From Thermostichus sp047461615 (GTDB lineage: Bacteria; Cyanobacteriota; Cyanobacteriia; Thermostichales; Thermostichaceae), in the NCBI RefSeq assembly GCF_047461615.1, contig NZ_JANSHI010000001.1:1-64000 (forward strand): DNA of 64,000 nt, given 5' to 3'. Of the stretch, positions 1 to 7,659 are shown piece after piece. The position numbers were made by a program, and so were the translations under genes. The notes beneath the pieces are model-generated. The model saw only the letters and a program-made list of their open reading frames with translations, was not told the DNA's origin and did no database searches. Positions within the stretch are counted from its first letter, which is position 1. Each line of letters opens with the position of its first letter.

Positions 1-491
1 CTGTTTCCGACTTTACTGACGACGGGGTGGTGGACTGCAAGGATGCGGCGGTTTTGTTTGCGGCAATTTCAACAGGTCTTCCGCCGACGGCCAGTAAGAT
101 CAATTCCTTCCTTGCCACCACCCTGAAGCTCAGCGGTGTCAGCGTCACGCAGCCGCACTTAGATACCCTCTTCAGGGAGCCCACGCCGACGCTAACGCCA
201 ACTCCTGCTGGCCCGCGGATTACGATCCCGGGCTTGCCGGCAGGGGCCACGGTGACCATTCGACAAGCGGATGGTACGGTGATTGCCACCTCCACCTCGG
301 TGTCTGGAGATGTGGCTATCTTCCCCACTTCCTTTACCATCCCCTTTGGTGGCCAGGTTCGAGTGACTCCCGCCATTCCTTCACCTGGGCCGATCAGGGT
401 CGGCGGTACTACCCTTACAATCTTCGACAACACCATTAACCCTGGCAGCACCACCTACTTCAACCTCGGCCCTGCCATTTCGGTGAACTAG
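1..491 (+). CDS. C-terminal part of a protein with a dockerin-type calcium loop
   Basis: The reading frame is open from base 3 and runs off the left edge, so the start is missing; a GTG at base 27 is in frame but is probably internal. The visible part begins with a loop, DFTDDGVVDCKD (bases 9-44), that fits the dockerin/EF-hand pattern with Asp or Thr at positions 1, 3 and 5, Gly at 6, Val at 8 and Asp at 12. A short helical stretch follows, then a Pro/Thr linker (PTPTLTPTPAGP) and about 95 residues rich in Thr, Gly, Ile and Pro that look like a beta-sandwich domain. The frame ends at a TAG. Such layouts are typical of secreted proteins, but the signal peptide would lie outside the window. 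Function unknown; only the calcium-loop resemblance is a positive clue. Confidence 0.65.
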   Translation, partial: VSDFTDDGVVDCKDAAVLFAAISTGLPPTASKINSFLATTLKLSGVSVTQPHLDTLFREPTPTLTPTPAGPRITIPGLPAGATVTIRQADGTVIATSTSVSGDVAIFPTSFTIPFGGQVRVTPAIPSPGPIRVGGTTLTIFDNTINPGSTTYFNLGPAISVN

Positions 492-546
492 CTTGGGGTT
501 GGCTCCAGAAGGGCACTCGATTTCCACTTAGAAGGCGCTAGGTGGC

Positions 547-573
547 AGCCGGTCGCCTTTCTTACCGGCTTTT
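547..573 (+). terminator. possible rho-independent terminator
   Basis: A 7-bp perfect stem, AGCCGGT paired with ACCGGCT, has a 10-base loop and is followed by three further T residues. It lies 56 bases after the stop of the left-edge gene. The T run is short, so this is only moderately supported. The rest of 492-764, between this gene and the end of ndhI, shows nothing else I can name. Confidence 0.45.
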
Positions 574-764
574 GCTGACGATTTCTGTCTCCTAGAGAGG
601 GGGTGAAGACCTCGGTCGCCGTCAAGGATGAAGTGTTGCCGTTTGCAATCTGCGCCCGCAGCACAAACAAGAACGGCAACAAAGAGAGGGAATTAGCCTG
701 GGCCCAAGCCTCTTGGAGTGAAGAAGGCGTCTTGTCAACTACTCAAGAGAGCTGCCTATGCCTA

Positions 765-1397
765 TTAGTTAGACTGCTCTGCAGCAGTTTTGTCCTCTTT
801 TGCTTCTGCTGCTTTAGCCGCTCTCATCTCTGCCAAAATCTCTTCGGGTCGCTTCCCAGCTCGCTGGGATCCGGCAGGCAGATCGTGGGGATCGATCACC
901 CCCTTAGGCAGGTAGGCAAACTCCCGTAGAGGTGTCACCATTGGATCCTCTGTTACTTTGGAAGGCAGGCGACCTAGCGCCACCTGATGGTAGTTCAGCT
1001 CGTGGCGGTCGTAGGTGGCTAGCTCATAATCTTCGGTAACCGAGAGGCAATTGGTGGGGCAAAACTCTACGCAGTTGGCGCAGAAAATGCACACTCCAAA
1101 ATCGATGCTGTAGCTGTAGAGCTCTTTTTTCTTCAGCTCGGTGTTATAGACCCAGTCCACCACGGGCAGGTCGATGGGGCAAACCCGAACACAGATTTCA
1201 CAGGCAATACACTTATCAAACTCAAAATGGATACGTCCCCGAAAGCGCTCAGAGGGGATCAGCTTCTCAAAGGGGTACTGAACAGTCACGGGCCGGCGGT
1301 TCATGTGGTCGAAGACGACCCCCATCCCCTGACCAATGTACTTAGCAGCCTTGAAGGCATCGCTTACGTATTCGCCAACGCGCTTTAGAAAAGTCAT
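765..1397 (-). CDS. ndhI: NAD(P)H-quinone oxidoreductase subunit I (NdhI)
   Basis: NdhI is the 8Fe ferredoxin-like subunit of the thylakoid NDH-1 complex. It carries electrons through the peripheral arm from the ferredoxin-docking side to plastoquinone. The 210-residue protein has two complete 4Fe-4S motifs: Cys63, 66, 69 with Cys73 (CIACEICVRVCP) and Cys103, 106, 109 with Cys113 (CIFCANCVEFCP). A hydrophobic and basic N-terminus would face the membrane. The C-terminal 40 residues are Ala/Glu/Lys-rich and look disordered. The start is an ATG. The gene is the last of a minus-strand run ndhH, small ORF, ndhA, ndhI, 35 bases after ndhA. The usual followers ndhG and ndhE are not next to it; the left-edge gene is unrelated and on the other strand. 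Confidence 0.97.
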   Translation of the reverse strand: MTFLKRVGEYVSDAFKAAKYIGQGMGVVFDHMNRRPVTVQYPFEKLIPSERFRGRIHFEFDKCIACEICVRVCPIDLPVVDWVYNTELKKKELYSYSIDFGVCIFCANCVEFCPTNCLSVTEDYELATYDRHELNYHQVALGRLPSKVTEDPMVTPLREFAYLPKGVIDPHDLPAGSQRAGKRPEEILAEMRAAKAAEAKEDKTAAEQSN

Positions 1398-1432
1398 GAC
1401 CTATTCCTTCTCCCTTGCTGCTTCTACTTTCA

Positions 1433-2554
1433 TTAACCCCCGAAAAAGCTTGGGAAGGCCAGCTTCAAAGCTGCCGTCAACAGCAGATTGACAAACGAGA
1501 CGGGCAGCAAAAACTTCCACCCCAAGTCCAAGAGCTGGTCAATGCGCACCCGCGGCACGGTCCAGCGCAAGAGGATAGCCAAAAACACAAAGATAAAGGC
1601 CTTGACCATCGTCATAACAATGCCCAAGGCTGCGGCTGCAATCTGCAAAAAGGGATTGTCTAGCGGGATCCCCATCCACGCTGCAATAGCTTCTACCGGC
1701 ACCACGAAGGACCAGCCCCCCAGGTACAGCACTGCCGCAATTAGAGAAGCCAGCAGCAGGTTGGCGTAGGAGCCTAGATAAAACAGGGCAAACTTGATGC
1801 CGGAGTACTCGGTGTGGTAGCCAGCCACCAGCTCTTCCTCGGCCTCCGGTAGGTCAAAGGGAATCCGCTCCGTCTCTGCCAGCGCCGAGATCAAGAAAAT
1901 GACAAAGCCAATCGGCTGCCGCCAGACGTTCCAACTAAGGATCCCCAGGCCACTTTGCTGCTCCACGATCCCCACGGTGTCTAGGCCGTTGCTCATCAGC
2001 ACCACCGCCAGCACCGACAGGGCCAAGGGCAGCTCGTAGCTAATCGATTGGGCCGCCGCCCGCAGACCCCCCAGCAGGGAATACTTGTTGTTGGAGCCGT
2101 AGCCGGACATCAACAAGCCAATGGGCTGCACGCTGGAGGTGGCGATCAGAAAAAGGACGCCGATGGCGATGTTGGAGATCAGTAGGTTTTGGCCGAAGGG
2201 AACCACCAGATAGCACAGAAAGACGGGCAGAAAAACCAGGATGGGACCCAGCGTGAACAAAACTGGGTCAGCTAGGCTGGGCAGTACATCTTCCTTCGTT
2301 AAGAGCTTGATGCCATCGGCAATCGGGATCAGTACCCCGTGGGGCCCAGCCATGTTGGGGCCAATCCGCTGTTGGGCCGCCGCCGAGATCTTGCGCTCCA
2401 GCCAGGTCATGACCATCACTCCCAAGGTGGCGGCGATAACCATGAGCACCATGGGCAGAGGTACCCATAGAGCGTGGGCAGCGCCTGGGCTCAGGCCCAA
2501 GTTTTGTAGGGCCATCTCAAAGCTGTGCTGCAAGTCGATGCCAGCAGTGGTCAT
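1433..2554 (-). CDS. ndhA: NAD(P)H-quinone oxidoreductase subunit 1 (NdhA)
   Basis: NdhA is the membrane subunit of NDH-1 that joins the peripheral arm to the proton-pumping arm and lines the quinone cavity. The protein has about eight membrane segments and the family signatures WLERKISAAAQQRIGPNM near residue 50 and ETERIPFDLPEAEEELVAG in the second half. I chose the ATG at 2554 because it gives 373 residues starting MTTAGIDLQHSF, which matches the usual cyanobacterial start and length (about 372). The frame is open further upstream to a TTG at 2590. It lies 46 bases downstream of the small ORF at 2601-2804 and is followed by ndhI, so the three are probably cotranscribed. Confidence 0.97.
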   Translation of the reverse strand: MTTAGIDLQHSFEMALQNLGLSPGAAHALWVPLPMVLMVIAATLGVMVMTWLERKISAAAQQRIGPNMAGPHGVLIPIADGIKLLTKEDVLPSLADPVLFTLGPILVFLPVFLCYLVVPFGQNLLISNIAIGVLFLIATSSVQPIGLLMSGYGSNNKYSLLGGLRAAAQSISYELPLALSVLAVVLMSNGLDTVGIVEQQSGLGILSWNVWRQPIGFVIFLISALAETERIPFDLPEAEEELVAGYHTEYSGIKFALFYLGSYANLLLASLIAAVLYLGGWSFVVPVEAIAAWMGIPLDNPFLQIAAAALGIVMTMVKAFIFVFLAILLRWTVPRVRIDQLLDLGWKFLLPVSFVNLLLTAALKLAFPSFFGG

Positions 2555-2600
2555 GGAGTCAAGTAGCTCCCTAAAGACAGTGGATTGCAAATACTGCTAA

Positions 2601-2804
2601 TTAGGTCTTGCCGTTGGGATCCGACTGGGGAGGGCGGTGGCGGCGGCGTAGCTCCTGTTGAATGATGGCCTGGAGGCGGGCATCGGATAACTCTTCGGCA
2701 CGGCGACGCCTTTCTTCTTGGTACTTGGCCCATTGCTTGGGGCCAATAATTGCGGCAATGGTTACAACAATTAAAAGCGGCAGAACCAAGATCGCCCAGG
2801 CCAT
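2601..2804 (-). CDS. unassigned 67-residue single-pass membrane protein in the ndh block
   Basis: This small gene lies between ndhH and ndhA on the same strand, 29 bases after ndhH. The ATG at 2804 starts a protein with one N-terminal membrane helix (residues 2-20, MAWAILVLPLLIVV...), followed by a strongly basic and helical tail containing ERRRRAEEL and ELRRRHRPP. The membrane helix, the tight spacing and the in-operon position argue that it is a real gene. I do not recognise the family. Its position suggests a small accessory or assembly factor of NDH-1, but nothing in the sequence itself shows a function. Confidence 0.7.
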   Translation of the reverse strand: MAWAILVLPLLIVVTIAAIIGPKQWAKYQEERRRRAEELSDARLQAIIQQELRRRHRPPQSDPNGKT

Positions 2805-2833
2805 CGCCTTTGTCCTCGCTTTCCTAGAGTATC

Positions 2834-4024
2834 TTAGCGATCCACCTCCCCCATGATGATGTCGATGCTGCCCAGAATGGCAATCATATCGGCCACCTTC
2901 ATGCCGCGAACCAGCTGAGGCAACACCTGGAGGTTGACAAAGCCAGGCGGACGAATCTTCCAGCGCCAAGGACAGACATTGTCGTCGCCAACAATGTAAA
3001 TCCCCAGCTCCCCTTTGGCGCTCTCCACCCGCACGTAGGCCTCCCCTTTGGGGATCTTGAAGTTGGCCGAGGGCTTCTTGCTGATGAACTGGTAGTCCAG
3101 TTGATTCCACTCCGACTTTGGCCCCTCCAGCATGCGTTTGGCTTCCAGATTTTCAAAGGGGCCGCCGGGCAGGGCTTTCACTGCCTGCTGGACAATTTTG
3201 CAGGACTCGCGCATCTCCTTCATGCGCACCCGATAGCGGGCCAGGCAGTCCCCTTCGGGGTAAACGGCCACCTCCCAGTCGAAGTCGTCGTAGCACTCGT
3301 AGTGGTCTACTTTGCGCAGATCCCAGTTGACGCCGCAGGCCCGCAGCATGGGTCCAGAGAGGCCCCAGTTGATGGCATCCTCCTTGGAAATGACCCCTAC
3401 CCCTTCCAGCCGCCGCCGGAAGATGGGGTTGTCGGTAACCAGTCGTTCGTACTCATCCACTTTGGGCAGGAAGTACTCGCAAAAGTCCAAACACTTTTCC
3501 GTCCAGCCGTAGGGCAAGTCCACCGCCACGCCCCCGACGCGGAAGTAGTTGTTGTTGATGAGGCGCATGCCGGTGACGGCTTCAAACAGGTCTAGAATCC
3601 ACTCCCGCTCCCGCATGGCGTAGAGGAAGGGGGTTTGGGCGCCCAAGTCCGCCAAGAAAGGGCCAAACCAAAGTAGGTGATTGGTGATGCGGGTTAGCTC
3701 CAGCATGATCACCCGCAGGTAGCTAGCCCGCTTGGGCACGCTGATCCCGGCCAGCTTCTCGACGGCGTTGACAGTAATGGCCTCGTTGAACATGCCAGCC
3801 CCATAGTCCCAGCGGGAGACGTAGGGCAGGTATTGCACCACGGTGCGGTTTTCGGCAATTTTTTCCATGCCGCGGTGCAGATAGCCAATCACGGGCTCGC
3901 AGTCGACGATGTTTTCACCATCGAGGGTGACCAGCAGGCGCAAGACCCCGTGCATGGAAGGGTGGTGCGGCCCAAAGTTGAGCAGCATCCGATCGGTACG
4001 AGTCTCGATCATAGGCATGGGCAT
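2834..4024 (-). CDS. ndhH: NAD(P)H-quinone oxidoreductase subunit H (NdhH)
   Basis: NdhH is the 49-kDa-type peripheral subunit of NDH-1 that forms the quinone-reaction site with NdhK and NdhA. It is recognised by NFGPHHPSMHGVLRL near the N-terminus, GYLHRGMEKIAENRT, the MREREWILDLFEAVTGMR segment and the C-terminal MGEVDR. I set the start at the ATG at 4024 because GCGGAGGT lies just upstream at normal spacing and the resulting 396 residues match the family. A frame-open ATG at 4063 would add 13 residues. It is the first gene of the minus-strand ndh run. Separation of ndhH from ndhA-I-G-E is common in cyanobacteria; here ndhH, A and I are together. Confidence 0.97.
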   Translation of the reverse strand: MPMPMIETRTDRMLLNFGPHHPSMHGVLRLLVTLDGENIVDCEPVIGYLHRGMEKIAENRTVVQYLPYVSRWDYGAGMFNEAITVNAVEKLAGISVPKRASYLRVIMLELTRITNHLLWFGPFLADLGAQTPFLYAMREREWILDLFEAVTGMRLINNNYFRVGGVAVDLPYGWTEKCLDFCEYFLPKVDEYERLVTDNPIFRRRLEGVGVISKEDAINWGLSGPMLRACGVNWDLRKVDHYECYDDFDWEVAVYPEGDCLARYRVRMKEMRESCKIVQQAVKALPGGPFENLEAKRMLEGPKSEWNQLDYQFISKKPSANFKIPKGEAYVRVESAKGELGIYIVGDDNVCPWRWKIRPPGFVNLQVLPQLVRGMKVADMIAILGSIDIIMGEVDR

Positions 4025-4168
4025 GGCCACCACCTCCGCAATGAAGTTTATACTCTGCAACAATTGCAGTATAGCGGCTTTCCCGTTTTTCCTCGATGGC
4101 TTTAGACATCAAGGATCCCAATCCTCGCCATTGGCCTTGGCTAAAGTGGTGAAAAAGGAGGGAGGGCG

Positions 4169-4480
4169 ATGACCGGTTCTCCTACCAGTCGCTCCTCTCG
4201 ACGCGAGCAGCAACACCCGCAATACCACATCGATCGAGCTCTCCTCAACGAGCTGATGGCCCAGGAGGGCCCTCCCTCCGATTGGGCGCTAGCGGAAGTG
4301 GCCCGTCTGCGCATCCGTTACTATGGCTTCCCCGGTGCCTGGGATCTACAGCGAGATTTGGATCAGATCCTGGAGCGGTGGGGCCTCAGCGAAGAAGATC
4401 TATTCGCCCGCACTCGCCAAATCCACGCCCTCGGCCAGGTGTACGACCGCAGCTTTACCACCCGAGACGATTGGGCTTAG
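4169..4480 (+). CDS. DUF3288 family protein
   Basis: This 103-residue soluble protein belongs, by recalled pattern, to DUF3288, a small family found in cyanobacteria. Its core reads QQHPQYHIDRALLNEL, then LAEVARLRIRYYGFPGAWD and LDQILERWGLSEEDLFA. No enzymatic residues are evident and the function is unknown. The ATG at 4169 is preceded by an excellent ribosome-binding site (AGGAGGGAGG). It is divergent from ndhH and converges on the AhpD-like gene 20 bases further on. Confidence 0.8.
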   Translation: MTGSPTSRSSRREQQHPQYHIDRALLNELMAQEGPPSDWALAEVARLRIRYYGFPGAWDLQRDLDQILERWGLSEEDLFARTRQIHALGQVYDRSFTTRDDWA

Positions 4481-4500
4481 GGGAGACTTCTAGCGGCCAG

Positions 4501-5058
4501 CTAGGAGGCCTGGAGTTGCTCGGCAAAAACGGGATCCAGAGGCACATCCAAAGCGGCGATGACCTTGGTCCAGAAGTTCATGAAGCCAATCCAGGCCGAG
4601 AGCTCCACCAGATCTTCGTCTGACCAAATAGCTTTGAGGCGGGCAAAGAAGCTGTCGGTCACCACCATGCTGGGCACGGTCATGCGCTCGGCGTACTCGA
4701 TGGCTAGCTTCTCGGCTTCAGTGTAGAGGGAGCTGGTGCGGGCCTGCGCCACCGCTGCAATTTTGGCTGGGGGGACCCCCAGTTTTTGCGCCTGCAGGGT
4801 GTGGTAGGGCAGGCAGTAGTGGCGGCAGCCGTTGATCTGGGCAATGCGGATGCTGATCAGTTCTTTTAGCTCCTCAGGCAGGTTGGGATTTTGCGTGTGC
4901 AGCGCCCCATAGAGGTTCATCACCGCCCGCATCAGTTGAGGCTTGTGGGCCATTACCTGCAAGGGGTTCAGGGCAGTGCCGTAGGTTTTTTCCAGGCTTT
5001 CGTAAACCTTCTGCAGTTGCTTGTCGGCTTTCTCTGGAGTAACAGGAGGGATCCGCAT
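4501..5058 (-). CDS. carboxymuconolactone decarboxylase (AhpD-like) family protein
   Basis: The 185-residue helical protein matches the AhpD/CMD fold: ELISIRIAQINGC followed by YHTLQAQKLG and, later, EKLAIEYAERMT. In AhpD the core is Cys-x-His-Cys followed by a further His, and the cysteines are redox-active. Here the DNA reads GCRHYCLPYH, a Cys-x-His-x-Cys with one extra residue between the cysteines. It may be a peroxidase-linked disulfide reductase, or a non-catalytic relative. It stands alone, convergent with DUF3288 and followed upstream by an unrelated small gene. Confidence 0.8.
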   Translation of the reverse strand: MRIPPVTPEKADKQLQKVYESLEKTYGTALNPLQVMAHKPQLMRAVMNLYGALHTQNPNLPEELKELISIRIAQINGCRHYCLPYHTLQAQKLGVPPAKIAAVAQARTSSLYTEAEKLAIEYAERMTVPSMVVTDSFFARLKAIWSDEDLVELSAWIGFMNFWTKVIAALDVPLDPVFAEQLQAS

Positions 5059-5164
5059 GGACGGTCTATAGCAATTGCCGCATTCTCGACTTTAGCGCGT
5101 TTGGGAGATCTGCCCAAGCCTTCCACCCTCCTGTCCTGGCTGCTTTCTCTTCGCAAGCCCCAGT

Positions 5165-5416
5165 TCAATTGCCCAAGGACTGCTCAATGGCTTCCACTTG
5201 CTGCTGGGTAGCGGTGGCTCCTTGGTTGAGGGTTTGTTGCAGTTGATCCCGCGACTGGTAGATCTGCAGCGGCCCTCCCTGCGGGATCCCTTGCTGGGCG
5301 GCCTCGGGACTGGCCTGTTCCGGCCTTGGCTCCGAGCTCAAGGGGTTGCGGTAGAGGCGGTTGACCAGCAGAAAGCCCACCAGCACCGCGGCAGCAGCCA
5401 CCAAAAGTCGAATCAT
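5165..5416 (-). CDS. small membrane-anchored hypothetical protein
   Basis: This is an 83-residue protein. Its N-terminal hydrophobic helix (residues 3-19, RLLVAAAAVLVGFLLVN) could be a signal anchor. It is followed by a Pro/Glu/Gln-rich region and an amphipathic, Gln-rich C-terminus (QSRDQLQQTLNQGATATQQQ) that could form a short coiled coil. I do not recognise the family. The composition fits a real exported or anchored protein. It lies 106 bases upstream of the AhpD-like gene on the same strand. The next 214 bases, up to tRNA-Leu, show no gene. Confidence 0.6.
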   Translation of the reverse strand: MIRLLVAAAAVLVGFLLVNRLYRNPLSSEPRPEQASPEAAQQGIPQGGPLQIYQSRDQLQQTLNQGATATQQQVEAIEQSLGN

Positions 5417-5630
5417 AGGGGATCCCTGGCAAACCGCTAGTTCTAGACCTAGAATGCCCCAAAAGAGCGACGAGTATCAGAAGGCTAGGAGCCCTCTCCC
5501 CACGAAGAAAGTAAGAGCAACCTCAACAGGTCTCTAGGGGCATGGATCCCGTTGGCTCCCAGTTGTCAGCCGGGTTGGGGCAGCAAAGTTGACGGGCCTC
5601 TGTCCCTTCAGTACGATAATGGATCTAGCT

Positions 5631-5710
5631 GGGCGAGTGGCGGAACTGGTAGACGCACCGCACTCAAAATGCGGCGGGAAACCGTGTCGGTTCGAATCCG
5701 ACCTTGCCCA
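5631..5710 (+). tRNA. tRNA-Leu (anticodon CAA)
   Basis: An 80-base class II tRNA. The acceptor arms GGGCGAG and CTTGCCC pair (one G-U). The D-arm reads TGGCGGAACTGGTAGACGCA, as is typical of leucine tRNAs. The anticodon stem CCGCA/TGCGG encloses CTCAAAA, with anticodon CAA at 5665-5667, decoding UUG. A short variable arm CGG-GAAA-CCG follows, then the T-arm GTCGG-TTCGAAT-CCGAC. CCA is not encoded. A fragment of the tnpB right-end repeat begins 16 bases downstream. Confidence 0.95.
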
Positions 5711-5725
5711 TGGCAAAGTGACCTG

Positions 5726-5816
5726 CCTGCTTCCACGACCTGCAGCTAGCAGCAGAGTTCACCTCCACTACCCCCCTAGCAAGATCTCCACAGGTGTTAC
5801 TTCCCGTCGGGCGTGG
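5726..5816 (-). repeat. truncated solo copy of the tnpB right-end (omega-RNA-like) repeat
   Basis: Bases 5726-5816 match 43608-43696, the inner part of the right end of the tnpB element, and also part of 63744-63914. Shared blocks include CCTGCTTCCACGACCTG, GCAGAGTTCACC, GATCTCCACAGG and ACTTCCC. The outer hairpin present in the tnpB copy is missing, so this copy is truncated on the side facing tRNA-Leu. Its orientation is the same as the other two (RNA sense on the minus strand). Boundaries are accurate to a few bases only. Confidence 0.7.
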
Positions 5817-5849
5817 AGTGCTCTCCTCACCTCCCCTCTTCCTCAGGGA

Positions 5850-7580
5850 TCAAAGCTCGCCACTGGCTTGCTCCAAGCGGCGCACCAGTTGCCAGCCATC
5901 CACCTCGGCCAAAGGCTGCAGCCCCAGATTCTGGATCGATATCTGCTGAGCTTGGACAGGAGAGACCCACAGGTAATCCCCATGTTTCCCTGCTTGCAGG
6001 GCCTGGTTATCCACCCACCGTCCTGGGTTGGGGGTGTAGAAGGCAAGGGCCTGGGCCTGACAGACGTCCGCTAGGCCGCTGCGGCCAATGTCCACCGTGG
6101 GAAAATCAGGGTCTGCAGAGCCCAGCATCTGTTTCCAGTCCATCTGGGCAAAGGCGGGATTGAAATTGCCGAAGTCAGGCCGCAGAACAATGCTGACCAT
6201 GGTGAGGATGCTGGCAGCTAGAAGCGTGCCCACCCAGAGTTCGCCGGCATAGTGCAGCACCCGCCGCCAGCTCCAGATCGCTGGCAAGAGCAGATACAAC
6301 AGGCCGATCGCCATCAATGGCCAAGCGTGGGGTTGGAGCAGACCCAGTCCCTCGACGTCCCGCTTGAGGACCAGCCCCAAACCCAAAAGCAGGGTTCCCA
6401 CCGCCGCCAGCCCCCAAGAGAGCACCTGGGCCACATGGGGTCTGTCGCGGCGAGAGCCTCGTCCTACTGTTGCCGGCAAGGCGGAGCGGAGCGGAAAGGG
6501 CAGAGCTTGATCCAGAACCACCCCCGCTAGGAGAGCTAGCCAGGGATAGAGCTGTACCGTGTAGTAGGGCGTTTTGGTGGGATAGAGCTGCAAGAGCAAA
6601 AACAACAGCAGGGGGAAAGACCAAACCAGCAGGGTGGATCCCGGCTTTTGCCGCAGCAGCAGCCAGCCTCCCACCAAGGCCAAAACCGTCCAGGGGAAGC
6701 CATGGATCGGGATGTGCCAAAAGTAATACCAGCCGGTGGCATCGGCATGGAAGGGTTCTTGCCCCAGATCCCACACCTTCCCCACCAAAGCAGCTAACAC
6801 CTTTGGGCCGTGCACCCCTACAGCCGGCACTAGCCACAGGCCAAAGATCCCCAAGCCCAGGCCAATTGCCAGCCAAAATTGGGCAGATCCCAGCCAGTGC
6901 CGCCGCTGCTGCCACAGGTAGGGGATCAAAGCCACCGCCGGCAGCAGGATCATGGCGCTCTTCATCAAAAGGCCCAGCCCAAAGGCCACTCCCGCCAACC
7001 AGAACCAGCGCCGGTGGCCGCGGATGCCGTTCACTAGGCCTAGGATCCCCAGGAGCTCCAGGCAGGTTAGAGGCACATCCTGACCCACCAGCCGCCCCTG
7101 CTGCACCCAGAGGTAGCACAGGGGCAAAACTGCCATTCCCAAGAGGGCCGCCCGGCTTGGCAAAAAGGCCCGCCCAATCCAGCCGATGAGGGGGATGGAA
7201 AGCAAAGCCGCCAGGATCCCGGGCAGCCGCGCCGCCCACTCGTTTACGCCATAAAGGGCAAAGCTGAGGGCCACGCTCCAGGTAAGTAGGGGAGGCTTCT
7301 CAAAAAAAGGCTCTCCCAGAAAAGTTGGCCCCAGCCAGTTGCCTCCCCGCAGCAGCTCGCGAGCCATCTGGGCGTAAAAGCTCTCGTCACAACCAGCCAA
7401 ACTGGGATCCGCTCCCGAGAGCACAAACAGCGGCACTGCCAGGCCCACGATCAATAGGCTCAAAGCCCAAAAGGAAAACAGATGCGGGTCGCGGCGAAAC
7501 TGCACAAAAGAACTGGCTGGGGGCAGGGATCCCCGGCGAGGAGCACTGCCCAAACGGTTGGGGTTGCCGAAGGGACGCAT
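5850..7580 (-). CDS. GT39/ArnT-type membrane glycosyltransferase
   Basis: This integral membrane protein of 576 residues has about 10-12 hydrophobic segments and the features of the GT39/PMT (ArnT-like) superfamily. The first loop after helix 1 has the acidic motif GCDESFYAQMARELL, followed by FFEKPPLLTW. Enzymes of this fold move a sugar from a polyprenyl-phosphate donor to a lipid or protein on the periplasmic side. The acceptor and sugar cannot be read from the sequence. The start is set at the ATG at 7580, with GAGGG nine bases upstream; a TTG at 7586 is in frame. Upstream on the same strand, 79 bases away, is the DUF2254-type gene. Confidence 0.85.
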   Translation of the reverse strand: MRPFGNPNRLGSAPRRGSLPPASSFVQFRRDPHLFSFWALSLLIVGLAVPLFVLSGADPSLAGCDESFYAQMARELLRGGNWLGPTFLGEPFFEKPPLLTWSVALSFALYGVNEWAARLPGILAALLSIPLIGWIGRAFLPSRAALLGMAVLPLCYLWVQQGRLVGQDVPLTCLELLGILGLVNGIRGHRRWFWLAGVAFGLGLLMKSAMILLPAVALIPYLWQQRRHWLGSAQFWLAIGLGLGIFGLWLVPAVGVHGPKVLAALVGKVWDLGQEPFHADATGWYYFWHIPIHGFPWTVLALVGGWLLLRQKPGSTLLVWSFPLLLFLLLQLYPTKTPYYTVQLYPWLALLAGVVLDQALPFPLRSALPATVGRGSRRDRPHVAQVLSWGLAAVGTLLLGLGLVLKRDVEGLGLLQPHAWPLMAIGLLYLLLPAIWSWRRVLHYAGELWVGTLLAASILTMVSIVLRPDFGNFNPAFAQMDWKQMLGSADPDFPTVDIGRSGLADVCQAQALAFYTPNPGRWVDNQALQAGKHGDYLWVSPVQAQQISIQNLGLQPLAEVDGWQLVRRLEQASGEL

Positions 7581-7659
7581 GAACAAGCCCTCTGGAACGG
7601 CACCAAGTGGCGGCTCTAACCAGACTAGACTCTGCAGAAGGAGATCTGGCCTTTTCTTT

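Noticed and set aside
6175..7239. Long open frames on both strands over the glycosyltransferase gene
   Set aside because: They have Pro/Gly/Arg-heavy composition and no family match, and the glycosyltransferase frame has clear membrane segments and motifs. They are by-products of GC-rich coding.
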